A stretch of 64,000 bases of DNA, taken from positions 868,001 to 932,000 of the forward strand of contig OY969774.1 of assembly GCA_963702955.1 (NCBI GenBank), given 5' to 3'. The position numbers were made by a program, and so were the translations under genes. This stretch comes from VRUE01 sp963702955. GTDB lineage: Bacteria > Actinomycetota > Thermoleophilia > Solirubrobacterales > 70-9. This document shows positions 49,797 through 62,065 of this stretch, piece after piece. The number at the start of each line of letters is the position of its first letter. Positions within the stretch are counted from its first letter, which is position 1. The notes below the pieces were generated by a model. It saw only the letters and a list, made by a program, of their open reading frames with translations. It searched no databases and had not been told where the DNA came from.

Positions 49797-50587
49797 GTCG
49801 ACTCTCCCTTTTCGCCGTCGGCGCCGTTGCCCTCGCCGCCGACGCCGGTGATCGCGGAGACGACGTGCTCCTCGGTCGTCGCTTCGGCCTTGAAGTCGCC
49901 GGCGGGACGGCCGAGTCGGAGGACGAAGATCCGGTCGGCGACCTCGAACACGTCGACCAGGTTGTGGCTGATCACGACGACCCCCAGCTCGCGCTCGCGC
50001 AGCCGCCGGATCACACCGAGAACCTGCGCCGTCTGGGCGACGCCGAGGGCCGCCGTCGGCTCGTCCAGGAGGACGACCTTCGGCTCGCCGAGCAGCGAGC
50101 GCGCCACCGCCACCTGCTGGCGCTGGCCGCCCGAGAGGGTGCCGACCTCGCTGCGGAGGCTGGGGATCGTCACCGCCAGGTTGGAGAGCATCTCGCCGGT
50201 CTGGTGCTCCATCCGCGCCTCGTCGAGCTGCCGTGAGAACCGCCCGACGCCCGGCGAGACCTCCTCCCGGCCGAGGAAGAGGTTGGCGACGACGTCGAGG
50301 TTGTCGCAGAGCGCCAGATCCTGGTAGACGGTCGCGATCCCGAGTGCGGTCGCGTCCTGGGGTTTGGAGATCGAGACCTCACGCCCGTCGAAGCGAATCT
50401 TCCCCGCGTCCGCGGAGTGGATGCCGGCGATCGTCTTCACCATCGTCAACTTGCCGGCGCCGTTGTCGCCGACGAGTCCCACCACCTCGCCGGCATGGAC
50501 CGCGAAGTCGACCCGGTCCAGAGCCTGGACCGGGCCGAATCGCTTGCTCACGCCCTCCAGCTCGAGGAGGGGGGCGCCGTCGCTCAT
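49793..50587 (-). CDS. Sugar ABC transporter ATPase with altered Walker A
   Basis: 264 aa, a single ATPase domain (XylG-type half). Signature TLSGGQRQQVAVARSLL and Walker B VVLLDEPTAALG are normal. Walker A reads GDNGAGKLTMVK: the Mg2+-binding Ser/Thr after the Lys is Leu (TTG instead of TCG, one base). This should damage ATP hydrolysis unless compensated. Operon with the binding protein (1-base gap) and permease. Confidence 0.92.
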   Translation of the reverse strand: MSDGAPLLELEGVSKRFGPVQALDRVDFAVHAGEVVGLVGDNGAGKLTMVKTIAGIHSADAGKIRFDGREVSISKPQDATALGIATVYQDLALCDNLDVVANLFLGREEVSPGVGRFSRQLDEARMEHQTGEMLSNLAVTIPSLRSEVGTLSGGQRQQVAVARSLLGEPKVVLLDEPTAALGVAQTAQVLGVIRRLRERELGVVVISHNLVDVFEVADRIFVLRLGRPAGDFKAEATTEEHVVSAITGVGGEGNGADGEKGEST

Positions 50588-50588
50588 C

Positions 50589-51683
50589 TCAACCCGAGAT
50601 TCCCGCTTCTTTGCAGGCCGTCTGGAACGCGCTGGTGCACAGTTCCTTGGCGGTGACGAACCCGTCCGCCACCACCGTGCTCTTGACGTTGTCTTTGGTC
50701 ACGGCGATCGGCTTCAGCAGGACCGACGGCACATCGGCCTTGCCGTTGTTGACTTCTTCGGTGATCTGTTCCTGTGGCACTTCTTCGCCTTCGGCCAGGG
50801 CGATCGCTATTTCGGCGCTGATCCGAGCCTCCGGTTCGATTTCCTTGTAGACCGTCATGTACTGCTGGCCGGCGAGGATCCGCTGCAGCCCGGCGACGGT
50901 GGCGTCCTGCCCGGTGACGGGCTTTTCGGCCGGGTCGATCCCGGCGCTCTTCATCGCCGCGATCGCGCCGCCGCCGGTTTCGTCGTTGGCGGCGTAGACG
51001 CCGGCGAATCCGTTGTTGCCGAGTGCGGTAATTGCCTGCTGCGCCTCGCGCTGGGCGTTTTCGGCGGACCAGCCGGGGGTGTCGTATTCCTTCGCGATCT
51101 TGACGCCGGCGGCTTCGAACCCTTTGTGCGCGCCTTCTTTGAACAGGGCCGCATTGGGATCGGCGGGATCGCCGTTGATCATGATGATCGGCCCGCTAGG
51201 ACTGCCGTCTTCCTTCAACTTCTTCGCCAGCGTTTCGGCCTGGAGTTCGCCGACTTTGACGTTGTCGAAGGAGATGTAAGCGTCGACTTCGCCGTTTTCG
51301 ATCAAGCGGTCGTAGCTGACCACCGGCACGCCCTGGGCCTTCGCCTTTTCGGCGATCGCGGCCGCCGATTTGGAGTCCATCGGGTCGACGACGAGGACAT
51401 CGGCCCCCTGGGTCAGCGCCGCTTCGGCCTGGCTTTGCTGTTTTTCCGCATCGCCACCGGCGTTGTTGTAGAGAACTTCGCAGTCTTCGCATTCTTCTTC
51501 GACTGCCTTTTCGAAGTCCGGCCGGTCGTCGGATTCGTATCGGGGCGTCTCGTTTTCGGGCAGCAGCAGGGCGATCTTGGCGCCACCTCCACCGCTGCTT
51601 CCACCGCAGCCTGCGGCGACCAAGACGACCACAAGAAGGGCACCTAGAGAGACCGCGACTCGCTTGAACGCAGAATTGGACAT
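50589..51683 (-). CDS. Sugar-binding lipoprotein (XylF-like)
   Basis: 364 aa. Lipobox VAAGC, then the periplasmic-binding-protein-1 fold (KIALLLPENETPRYE, DVLVVDPMDSKSAAAIAEKAKAQGVPVVSYDR split by loops, GVYAANDETGGGAIAAM, PVTGQDATVAGLQRILAGQQYMTVYK). Closest in type to D-xylose binding proteins. Exports nothing; captures a monosaccharide for the permease. Good Shine-Dalgarno GGAGG. Confidence 0.92.
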   Translation of the reverse strand: MSNSAFKRVAVSLGALLVVVLVAAGCGGSSGGGGAKIALLLPENETPRYESDDRPDFEKAVEEECEDCEVLYNNAGGDAEKQQSQAEAALTQGADVLVVDPMDSKSAAAIAEKAKAQGVPVVSYDRLIENGEVDAYISFDNVKVGELQAETLAKKLKEDGSPSGPIIMINGDPADPNAALFKEGAHKGFEAAGVKIAKEYDTPGWSAENAQREAQQAITALGNNGFAGVYAANDETGGGAIAAMKSAGIDPAEKPVTGQDATVAGLQRILAGQQYMTVYKEIEPEARISAEIAIALAEGEEVPQEQITEEVNNGKADVPSVLLKPIAVTKDNVKSTVVADGFVTAKELCTSAFQTACKEAGISG

Positions 51684-51743
51684 GTCTCCTCCTTTTCTGC
51701 TTCAGCTATTACCCGGTTAGCTGAGTCCTACGCTTGTCCCGGT

Positions 51744-51804
51744 GAAGGTCTCGGGCAGGGGTGGAGCGTCTTGTACTTTTAAGCGGAACCCCTGCCCGAA
51801 ACCT

Positions 51805-51806
<2 letters not shown>
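51744..51806. terminator. Hairpin after uvrA, probable terminator
   Basis: Arms TCGGGCAGGGGT (51751-51762) and ACCCCTGCCCGA (51788-51799), extended by GAAGGT/ACCTTC with one mismatch. The 25-base loop contains CTTGTACTTTT (51770-51780). The right arm runs into the uvrA stop codon. Same layout as the repeat downstream of hppA. Confidence 0.65.
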
Positions 51807-54681
<2,875 letters not shown>

Positions 54682-54768
54682 TACGGACCGAGTCTACCCA
54701 GGCGAACAGATGTTCCCTCCATCCAGTGGCGCTTTGTTCAGGGATATCCTGAAGAAAGCGCCAATCGC

Positions 54769-56766
54769 CTAGGCCCCCGCGGTCATCCCGTCGAGGTCGC
54801 GGCGCAGCTCCTTCAGCTCGTCGCGGATCCGCCCCGCCTCCTCGAAGCGGAGGTCGTCGGCCGCCGCCAGCATCTCCTCCTCCAGCGCGACGATCGTCTT
54901 CTCCAGCTCGGCCGGGTCGGCGAACTCGTCGCTGCGCTTGCGGCGGCGGCGTTTCGGCGCCCGGTCCTCGATCGCCAGGAACTCGGCCATCTCGGAGATC
55001 CCCTTGCGGACCGTCTCCGGGGTGATCCCGTGCTCGGCGTTGTAGGCGATCTGGATCGCCCGGCGGCGGTCGGTCTCGCGGATCGCCGCGCGCATCGAGT
55101 CGGTCTCCCTGTCGGCGTACATCAGCACCCGGCCGTTGACGTTGCGGGCCGCGCGGCCGATCGTCTGCACGAGGCTGGTCTCGCCGCGCAGGAAGCCCTC
55201 CTTGTCGGCGTCGAGGATCGCCACCAGCGAGACCTCGGGCAGGTCGAGCCCCTCGCGCAGCAGGTTGACCCCGACCAGCACGTCGTACTCGCCGAGCCGC
55301 AGGTCGCGGACGATCTGGATCCGTTCCAGGGTGTCGATCTCCGAATGCAGGTAGCGGACCTTGACCCCGTACTCGAGCAGGTAGCCGGTCAGGTCCTCGG
55401 CCATCTTCTTGGTCAGCGTCGTGACCAGGGTGCGATCGCCGGCCTCGGCCCGGGCCTTGATCTCGTTCATCAGGTCGTCGATCTGGTTGCGCGTCTCGCG
55501 CACCTCGATCTCCGGGTCGACGATCCCGGTCGGGCGGACGATCTGCTCGACGATCCGCGTCGATTCGGCCCGCTCGAACGGCCCCGGCGTGGCCGAGACC
55601 ATCACCAGCCGGTCAACGCGGTCGAGGAACTCGTCGAACTTGAGCGGCCGGTTGTCGATCGCCGAGGGCAGTCGGAAGCCGTAGTCGATCAGCGTCTGCT
55701 TGCGCGAGCGGTCGCCCTCGTACATGCCGCCGATCTGCGGGATCGTCTGGTGGGACTCGTCGACGAAGACGACGAAGTCGTCGGGGAAGTAGTCGATCAG
55801 CGTGTGCGGCGGGCTGCCCGGCGGGCGGCCGTCGAGGATCCGCGAGTAGTTCTCGATCCCCGAGGTGAAGCCCAGCTCCTTCAGCATCTCGATGTCGTAG
55901 GCGGTGCGCTGGCGCAGCCGGTGCGCCTCGAGCTGCTTGCCTTCGTCCTCCAGCTCGGCGGTGCGCGAGTTCAGTTCGTGGCGGATTTCCTCGACCGCGC
56001 GCTCCAGCGTCTCGTCGCGGGTCACGTAGTGGGAGGCGGGCCAGACCGAGACGTGGTCGATCGTGTCGAGGATCTCGCCGGTCAGCGGATCGAAGTGCTG
56101 GATCGCCTCGATCTCGTCGCCGAACAGGGCGATCCGGTAGGCCGACTCGGCGTAGGAGGGCATGATCTCCAGCACCTCGCCGCGGGCGCGGAAGGCGCCG
56201 CGGCCGAGCGCGGTGTCGTTGCGCTGGTACTGCATCTTCACCAGCTTGCGCAGCACCTCGTCGCGGTCGAGCTGCTCGCCGACTTTGAACAGCTGCATTT
56301 TTTCGTTGTAGACCTGGGGCGAGCCGATCCCGTAGATGCAGGAGACGGAGGCGACGATGATCGTGTCGCGCCGCGCGAACAGCGCCGCCGTGGCGGCGTG
56401 GCGGAGGCGGTCGATCTCGTCGTTGATCGAGGAGTCCTTCTCGATGTAGAGGTCCTGCGCCGGGACGTAGGCCTCGGGCTGGTAGTAGTCGTAGTAGGAG
56501 ACGAAGTACTCGACCGCGTTCTCGGGGAAGAACTCGCGGAACTCGTTGCAGAGCTGCGCGGCGAGCGTCTTGTTGTGGGCGATCACCAGGGTGGGCCGCT
56601 GCACCGCCTCGATCGTCCCCGCCATCGTGAAGGTCTTGCCGGTGCCGGTTGCGCCCAGCAGCGTCTGGAATCGCTCGCCGTTGCCGAGCCCCTCGGCCAG
56701 TCCGGCGATCGCCTGCGGCTGGTCGGCCGTCGGCGTATAGGCCGGATTCAGCTTGAACTCGGGCAC
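54769..56766 (-). CDS. uvrB: Excinuclease ABC subunit B
   Basis: 665 aa. Helicase motif I GATGTGKTF, beta-hairpin YYDYYQPEAYVP, DESHQTIPQ, motif VI QTIGRAARN, C-terminal UvrC-binding UVR motif (EEEMLAAADDLRFEEAGRIRDEL). Loaded by UvrA at lesions. Long opposite-strand frames here are GC shadows. Confidence 0.98.
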   Translation of the reverse strand: MPEFKLNPAYTPTADQPQAIAGLAEGLGNGERFQTLLGATGTGKTFTMAGTIEAVQRPTLVIAHNKTLAAQLCNEFREFFPENAVEYFVSYYDYYQPEAYVPAQDLYIEKDSSINDEIDRLRHAATAALFARRDTIIVASVSCIYGIGSPQVYNEKMQLFKVGEQLDRDEVLRKLVKMQYQRNDTALGRGAFRARGEVLEIMPSYAESAYRIALFGDEIEAIQHFDPLTGEILDTIDHVSVWPASHYVTRDETLERAVEEIRHELNSRTAELEDEGKQLEAHRLRQRTAYDIEMLKELGFTSGIENYSRILDGRPPGSPPHTLIDYFPDDFVVFVDESHQTIPQIGGMYEGDRSRKQTLIDYGFRLPSAIDNRPLKFDEFLDRVDRLVMVSATPGPFERAESTRIVEQIVRPTGIVDPEIEVRETRNQIDDLMNEIKARAEAGDRTLVTTLTKKMAEDLTGYLLEYGVKVRYLHSEIDTLERIQIVRDLRLGEYDVLVGVNLLREGLDLPEVSLVAILDADKEGFLRGETSLVQTIGRAARNVNGRVLMYADRETDSMRAAIRETDRRRAIQIAYNAEHGITPETVRKGISEMAEFLAIEDRAPKRRRRKRSDEFADPAELEKTIVALEEEMLAAADDLRFEEAGRIRDELKELRRDLDGMTAGA

Positions 56767-56847
56767 GAGGCAACCTTAGCGAGAGGGTTGGCGCGCCCCG
56801 CCGGGATTCGATCCATGATAAACATCCAGGTTCCCTGCCGTGAGGCG

Positions 56848-56876
56848 TTGTCTGTAGTGGTTCTGTCGGCAGACAA
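56848..56876. promoter_or_regulatory. Inverted repeat upstream of XRE gene
   Basis: TTGTCTG (56848-56854) and CAGACAA (56870-56876), 15-base spacer, ending 15 bases before the ATG of the XRE regulator. A candidate operator for autoregulation. Confidence 0.45.
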
Positions 56877-56891
56877 AGAGAATCACGCTCC

Positions 56892-57140
56892 ATGAAACCA
56901 CGCGACCGCTTCGCCACAAGCCTGCGAAAAGCACGAAAGAAGGCCGGGATCGCCCAGGAGGAGCTGGGCTTTCGCTGCGACCTGCACCGCACCGAGATAT
57001 CGCTCCTGGAGCGCGGTGGGCGCGAGCCCCGGCTGGGGACGATCATCAAACTGTGCGGCGCTCTGAAGGTCACGCCCGAAGAGCTCTGCGAGGGCATCGA
57101 CTGGAACGTCAAGTCGCAGCGCTTCGAGTTCAAGGGATGA
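56892..57140 (+). CDS. XRE-family HTH regulator
   Basis: 82 aa, one helix-turn-helix: LRKARKKAGIAQEELGFRCDLHRTEISLLERGGREPRLGT in two parts (recognition helix around RTEISLLERG). Short type without sensor domain. Overlaps the next gene as ATGA, so it may control it. Confidence 0.9.
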   Translation: MKPRDRFATSLRKARKKAGIAQEELGFRCDLHRTEISLLERGGREPRLGTIIKLCGALKVTPEELCEGIDWNVKSQRFEFKG

Positions 57141-57505
57141 GCCGCTCCCAGAAGGCGCTGGCCTCGTTCTTCGCCTTCGCCGGGACGATGCACTTCGTCA
57201 TCCCGCGCAGCTACGAAGCGATGATGCCGCCATCGCTGCCGCGCCATCGCGAGGCGGTGATCGTCAGCGGCCTGGCCGAGATCGCCGGTGGCGTGGCGAT
57301 CGTCCCGTCCGGAACCCGGCGACTTGCCCGCTGGTGGTTGCTGGGCCTTCTGGCCGCCGTATTCCCGGCGAACCTCCACATCGCGCTCAACCCGGAGCAG
57401 GTGCGCGGTCTGGACTTGCGACGGATCCCCCGCTGGACGCTGTGGGCTCGCCTGCCGCTGCAGCCGCTGGCGATGCTCTGGGTCTGGCGCGCGACCCGCG
57501 CCTAG
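57137..57505 (+). CDS. DoxX-like small membrane protein
   Basis: 122 aa, four hydrophobic segments (ALASFFAFAGTMHFVIP, VSGLAEIAGGVAIVP, WWLLGLLAAVFPANLHIAL, LPLQPLAMLWVW). The GTMHF...P start and GLAEI pattern are seen in DoxX/DUF4267-type proteins. Co-translated with the XRE regulator. Confidence 0.82.
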   Translation: MSRSQKALASFFAFAGTMHFVIPRSYEAMMPPSLPRHREAVIVSGLAEIAGGVAIVPSGTRRLARWWLLGLLAAVFPANLHIALNPEQVRGLDLRRIPRWTLWARLPLQPLAMLWVWRATRA

Positions 57506-57520
57506 CCACGCAAGCGTCGC

Positions 57521-58045
57521 TCAGGGCAGGATCTGTTCGAGCAGGCCTTCCGCCGGGCCGAGGAAGGTCTGCGCCCGGTCGAGCAGCGAGCGGGCGTCCT
57601 TGACCAGTTCGATCGCCTGGTCGAGCGGGATCTGCCGCAGCGCCGCACGCAGCGGGGTGGCGAGGAACGGACTCAGCGCGCCCGCCCGTTCGGCGTCGTC
57701 GACCGCCCGCAGGAGGCCGGCGCGGACCGCCCGCGCCAGCTCGACTTCGCCGATCCCGTAGCGACGGAGGAATCGTTCCCGGGACCGCGGCGTGGCCAGC
57801 GCCCGGGCCAGCGTCTCGCGGCTGACGCCGAGCCGGCAGGCGGCGCCGTCGAGGGCGGAGAGCGAGAACTGTTCGGCGATCTGCTCGAGCCCTTCGGGGT
57901 TGCGCCAGGGGCGCGGCTTGCAGGGATCCTGCGTCTTCGCCGGCTCGTAGGAGGAGCCGCCGGCCGCCAGGTAGGCCCCGACCATGGCCAGCGAGGCGAC
58001 GACGGCCGCCCCGACCAGCCACGCCCCCCGACTCCGAGCGCTCAC
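57521..58045 (-). CDS. Membrane-anchored protein of unknown function
   Basis: 174 aa from the GTG overlapping the MFS stop (GTGA). One N-terminal transmembrane anchor (WLVGAAVVASLAMVGAYLAAG), then a helical extracytoplasmic domain with two cysteines (DPCKP, AACRLG). Not recognised. Probably coupled to the MFS transporter. Confidence 0.78.
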   Translation of the reverse strand: MSARSRGAWLVGAAVVASLAMVGAYLAAGGSSYEPAKTQDPCKPRPWRNPEGLEQIAEQFSLSALDGAACRLGVSRETLARALATPRSRERFLRRYGIGEVELARAVRAGLLRAVDDAERAGALSPFLATPLRAALRQIPLDQAIELVKDARSLLDRAQTFLGPAEGLLEQILP

Positions 58046-59412
58046 AGATCCACCCTCCGCGCCAGCCCGATCGGGATCAGGGCCAGCAGGCCGAGCAGGG
58101 CGGCGAGGCCGAAGGAGGGGCTGAAGGCGTGGGTGGCGGCGCGGTCGAGCTGGTCCTGCAGTTCTTCGCGCAGCCCGATCGCGTCGGCGCGGTCGCCGGG
58201 GTCTGAGGGCAGCGGTTCGAAGGCGGGCCCGATCGTCGGCACCTTGCCCCGCTCCCCTTCCAGCCGCTTGGCGATCCGCTGCGCCAGGGAGAGCTTCAAC
58301 AATGGGTTGACGTGGGCGTCGAGGACCACGGCGGTGCCGGCGTCGATCGCGTCGCGGCGCTGCTGGGCGATGTCGGCGGTGAACAGCGGCGTCAGCACGA
58401 TCAGGCCGATCGCCACGCCCGCGTGGCGGGCGGAGATCGTCCAGCCGCCGTGGATCGCCTGCGGCGCCCGGCCGGCGAGCGCCGTTTCGGTCAGCGCCGA
58501 GAGGACGAGCGCCAACCCCACCCCGACGAGGAGCTGGGGCGGCAGCGTCAGGGCGACGTTCGCGTGCGGCAGCAGGGCCAAGCCGCCGAGGCCGCCGGAG
58601 ACGAGGATCGCCCCGGCGGCGGCGCGGGCGCGGGCGCTGCCGACGGCCGGCCCGAGCCGGGCGCCGAGCAGGGCCGCCAGCGGCGTCGCCGAGACGACGA
58701 TCGCGGCGCCGATCGGGCTCAGGCGCCAGCCTTCGATCAGCAGCAGGACGAGCAGGAAGAGCGCCGCGGCGATCGCCGCGGAGACCAGCGCCAGCGCCAG
58801 GTTGGCGAGCAGGTGCGGGCGGCCGGTTCGGCGCAGCTCGGCGGCGACGATCGAGGTCGAGGCCTCGTGCCGAGCGACGGCGAGGAGCGGCACTCCGGCG
58901 AGGATCGCCAGCGGCGCCTGCACGAGGAAGATCGACTGCCAGGAGACCAGCTCGGTCAGCAGGCCGCCGACCGCCGGGCCCAGCGCCGCGCCGGCCGCGC
59001 CGGCGGTCGCCCAGACGGCGACGGCCCTCCGTTCGGAGCCGACCGTCGCCGGCAGCAGCTCGAGCACCGCGGTCACCGCGACGGCGCCGCCCAGCGCCTG
59101 CACGCAGCGGGCGGCGATCAACGTGCCCAGCTCGGTGGAGAGCCCGCAGGCGATGCCGGCGCCGGCGAAGACGGCGAGGCCGAAGGCGGCCGCCCGCCCC
59201 GGGCCGATGCGCCGGGCCAGGTGGGCGGCCGGAACCGCGGCAAGGGCCATCGTCAGGTTGAAGGAGACGAGCACCCAGGTGACGCCGGCGACGCTGGTGT
59301 CGAGGTCGCGGTAGATCTGCGGCAGGGCGAGGACGACGACCGAGGAGTCGGCGAGGACCAACCCGACCGCGAAGGCGAGAGGAGCGAGACGAGGGCGCGG
59401 CGTGGCGGTCAG
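58042..59412 (-). CDS. MFS transporter, DHA2-like, with an odd start
   Basis: About 456 aa, 12-14 helices. Helix 1 (LAPLAFAVGLVLADSSVVVLALPQIY) is needed for the fold but has no ATG/GTG/TTG before it; the first such codon (TTG 59361) cuts it in half. A CTG at 59412, overlapping the transglycosylase stop as CTGA and preceded by GAAGGAG at 8 bases, is the best start. A long external loop (about 345-420) precedes the last helix. Probable drug or metabolite exporter. Confidence 0.82.
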   Translation of the reverse strand: MTATPRPRLAPLAFAVGLVLADSSVVVLALPQIYRDLDTSVAGVTWVLVSFNLTMALAAVPAAHLARRIGPGRAAAFGLAVFAGAGIACGLSTELGTLIAARCVQALGGAVAVTAVLELLPATVGSERRAVAVWATAGAAGAALGPAVGGLLTELVSWQSIFLVQAPLAILAGVPLLAVARHEASTSIVAAELRRTGRPHLLANLALALVSAAIAAALFLLVLLLIEGWRLSPIGAAIVVSATPLAALLGARLGPAVGSARARAAAGAILVSGGLGGLALLPHANVALTLPPQLLVGVGLALVLSALTETALAGRAPQAIHGGWTISARHAGVAIGLIVLTPLFTADIAQQRRDAIDAGTAVVLDAHVNPLLKLSLAQRIAKRLEGERGKVPTIGPAFEPLPSDPGDRADAIGLREELQDQLDRAATHAFSPSFGLAALLGLLALIPIGLARRVDL

Positions 59413-59987
59413 TAGCCCAGCTCCTTCGCATAGGCGTCGCGGTAGGCGCGCCGCTTGGCGAGCACCTCTTCGACGTAGGCGCGGGTTTCGGGGTAGTCGA
59501 TGTCGTCGAGCGTCATCTTCGAGCCGCCCCAGCTTTCAGCGCTGCCGGGGCCGGCGTTGTAGGCGGCGAGGGCGGCGATCTCGTCGCCGTCGAAGAGGTC
59601 GAGCAGTTCGCGCAGGCGGTAGGTTCCGTAGCGGATGTTGATTTCCGGATCGGAGAGGTCGCCGACCTGGAAGCTGGTGCCGCCGCTGTGGCGCTCGATC
59701 TCGTTCGCGGTTTCCGGCGTGATCTGCATCAGGCCCCGCGCCCCGGCGCTGGAGGTGCGGTCGCTGAACTTCGACTCGGCGTAGATCACGGCGGCGATCA
59801 GCGCCGCGTCGACGTGCTTTTCCCTCGCCTGCTGGCGGATGATGTCCTCGTGGTGCAGCGGCAGGGTCAGCTCCTCGATCACGTGGTCGAAGAGGCCGGA
59901 GGCGACCACGGCGACTGCGATCGCCCCCACCGCGACGACGGCCACGCCGCCGGCGAGCAGGCGCCGCCGCCTCGTCCTGCGCTTCAT
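59409..59987 (-). CDS. Membrane-anchored lytic transglycosylase (SLT)
   Basis: 192 aa. Very basic start, one transmembrane helix, then an SLT domain with catalytic Glu in AAVIYAESKFSDRTSSAGARGLMQI and later AALAAYNAGPG. Cleaves peptidoglycan strands. Starts with ATGA overlap to coaE. Confidence 0.93.
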   Translation of the reverse strand: MKRRTRRRRLLAGGVAVVAVGAIAVAVVASGLFDHVIEELTLPLHHEDIIRQQAREKHVDAALIAAVIYAESKFSDRTSSAGARGLMQITPETANEIERHSGGTSFQVGDLSDPEINIRYGTYRLRELLDLFDGDEIAALAAYNAGPGSAESWGGSKMTLDDIDYPETRAYVEEVLAKRRAYRDAYAKELGY

Positions 59988-60568
59988 CCCAGCAGTGTGC
60001 CGAGGAGCGCGGACAGGCGCTGCTCCAGGTCCTCGATGCCGCCGTCGTTCTCGACCACGTGGTCGGCCCGCGCGGCCTTTTCCCCCTGGTCGAGCTGGCG
60101 GGCCTCGCGCTCTTCGACCAGGGCGTGGCCGCGGGCCTCGGCGCGATCGCGGCGCACGTCCTCGGCGGCGACCACGGCGACGGTCGTCTCGAAGACCCCC
60201 TCCATCTCCGACTCGAACAGCAGCGGCACCTCGACCACGGCCACCTCGGTGCCCTCCGGCAGCGACCGAAGCCACCCCCCGATCCGCTCGCCGACCAGCG
60301 GATGGATCTGCGCCTCCAACCAGCTCAGCTCGTCGCGATCGGCGAAGACGATCGCGCCGATCCGCTCGCGGTCGACGACGCCCCCGGGAGCGACCTCCTC
60401 CCCCCACCGCTCCACCACCAGCGGCAGCAACGGCTCGGCCTCGAGCAGCTCATGCACCACGGCGTCGCTGGAGATCGTCTCCGCGCCCAACCGCCCGAAA
60501 GCAGCCAGCGCCTCGGACTTCCCCGCCGCAATCCCCCCGGTGAGGCCGATCGTAAGCGGCCCCGCCAC
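59984..60568 (-). CDS. coaE: Dephospho-CoA kinase
   Basis: 194 aa. P-loop GLTGGIAAGKSEAL, DAVVHELLE, VEVPLLFES, and the VVAAEDVRRDRAEAR lid region. Last step of CoA synthesis, downstream of the pan pathway genes elsewhere in the window. Follows rpsA by 8 bases. Confidence 0.96.
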   Translation of the reverse strand: MAGPLTIGLTGGIAAGKSEALAAFGRLGAETISSDAVVHELLEAEPLLPLVVERWGEEVAPGGVVDRERIGAIVFADRDELSWLEAQIHPLVGERIGGWLRSLPEGTEVAVVEVPLLFESEMEGVFETTVAVVAAEDVRRDRAEARGHALVEEREARQLDQGEKAARADHVVENDGGIEDLEQRLSALLGTLLG

Positions 60569-60576
60569 GACCAGGA

Positions 60577-62001
60577 TCAGCTCTCGGCAGGCGCCTCAGG
60601 CTCGTCAGCAGGAGCCTCGGCCTCCGCCTCAGGTTCCTCAGCTACGGGCTCAACGACGGGGGGCTCCTCAGCTGCTTCCTCGGCCGCCGGGGCTTCGGCG
60701 ATCTCCTCCGACGTCTCTTCCGCGGGAGGCGTGGGGGTGGGCTCCTCCTCCGCTGCTTGCGAGGAGGAGGGGTCCTCCCCCGCGACAGGACCCGCGGGCA
60801 GTGACTCCGGTCCCTCGGCCGAAGCCTCGGCATCCTGAATCTGCTCCCCGAGGTCCCCCATCGGCATGTTCCCGCCCTCGACCCGCTTGATGCTGAGCGA
60901 CAACCGCCGCCGCTCCTCGTCGATCTCGAGGATCTTCACGTTCAGCTTGGAGTCCGGCTCGACCACCTCGCTCGGGCTCTCGACGTGGTGGTCGGCGAGC
61001 TCGGAGATGTGGACCAGCCCCTCGACCCCGGGCAGGATCTCGACGAAGGCGCCGAAGGCGACGACCTTGGTCACCGTTCCCTCCAGCACGTCGCCGGGCC
61101 GGTAGGTGCTGATGACGCGCTGCCACGGATCCTCCTGCGTCTGCTTGAGGCCGAGCGAGATCCGCTGCCGGTCGCGATCGATGTCGAGGACTTTGATCCG
61201 CACCGTGTCGCCGATCGAGATCACCTCGGAGGGATGGTTGACGTGGCTCCAGGAAAGCTCGGAGATGTGGATCAGGCCGTCGATCCCGTCGAGGTCGACG
61301 AAGGCGCCGAAGTCGACGATGTTGGAGATCTTGCCCTCGACCACCTGGCCCGGCTCGAGCCGGCCGAGGATCTGCTCGCGCACCTCCTTGCGCTCTTCCT
61401 CGAGCACGGCGCGGCGCGAGAGCACGACGTTGTTGCGGCTGCGGTTCAGCTCGATCACTTTGCACTCGAGCGTCTGGCCGAGGAACTCGTCGAGGTTGTG
61501 GACGCGGCGGATGTCGACCAGCGAGGCGGGCAGGAAGCCGCGCACCCCGAGGTCGAGGATCAGGCCGCCCTTGACCACCTCGATCACCGTGCCTTCGACC
61601 GGTTCGCCCGACTCGGCGGCAGCCTCGATCCGACGCCAGGCCTTCTCGAAGCGGGCCCGCTTCTTGGAGAGGACGAGGCGGCCCTCGGCGTCCTCTTTGG
61701 TGAGCACGAGGGCGTCGATCTCCTCCCCCAGCTCGACCTCGTCGGCCGGGTCGACCGACTTGCGGATCGAGAGCTCGGTCGAGGGGATGACTCCCTCCGA
61801 CTTGTAGCCGATGTCGACCAAGACCTCGTCTTTGTCGATCCGCACGACCTTGCCTTTGACGACGTCGCCCTCGTCGAAGGAGACCATCGTCGCGGCGTAG
61901 TTGGGGACGACCTGGCCGTCGATTTCGAGCAGCAGGCCGGCGGAGCCCTCTACCGGGGTTCCGGGGGACGCAGGGGGAAGGGTCGTATCGGTCACGGACA
62001 C
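60577..62001 (-). CDS. rpsA: 30S ribosomal protein S1
   Basis: About 474 aa: four S1 RNA-binding repeats (DEGDVVKGKVVRID, EPVEGTVIEVVKGGLIL, PGQVVEGKISNIVDFGAFVDL, PGDVLEGTVTKVVAFGAFVEI), then a 100-residue acidic Ala/Pro/Glu tail. Four repeats are usual in actinobacteria. Start unclear: GTG at 62001 or 61995, or upstream GTG 62034 with purine-rich sequence before it. Confidence 0.95.
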   Translation of the reverse strand: MSVTDTTLPPASPGTPVEGSAGLLLEIDGQVVPNYAATMVSFDEGDVVKGKVVRIDKDEVLVDIGYKSEGVIPSTELSIRKSVDPADEVELGEEIDALVLTKEDAEGRLVLSKKRARFEKAWRRIEAAAESGEPVEGTVIEVVKGGLILDLGVRGFLPASLVDIRRVHNLDEFLGQTLECKVIELNRSRNNVVLSRRAVLEEERKEVREQILGRLEPGQVVEGKISNIVDFGAFVDLDGIDGLIHISELSWSHVNHPSEVISIGDTVRIKVLDIDRDRQRISLGLKQTQEDPWQRVISTYRPGDVLEGTVTKVVAFGAFVEILPGVEGLVHISELADHHVESPSEVVEPDSKLNVKILEIDEERRRLSLSIKRVEGGNMPMGDLGEQIQDAEASAEGPESLPAGPVAGEDPSSSQAAEEEPTPTPPAEETSEEIAEAPAAEEAAEEPPVVEPVAEEPEAEAEAPADEPEAPAES

Positions 62002-62065
62002 AGCGGGCCATGATTGCAGAAACCGGGCCACCTCCTCCGCTCCGCGAATGCCTGAAGAATCAGAT

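Noticed and set aside
47256..50327. 1,023-codon plus-strand open frame across acetyltransferase, ROK and permease genes
   Set aside because: It spans three real genes in other frames and has low-complexity Arg/Asp composition.
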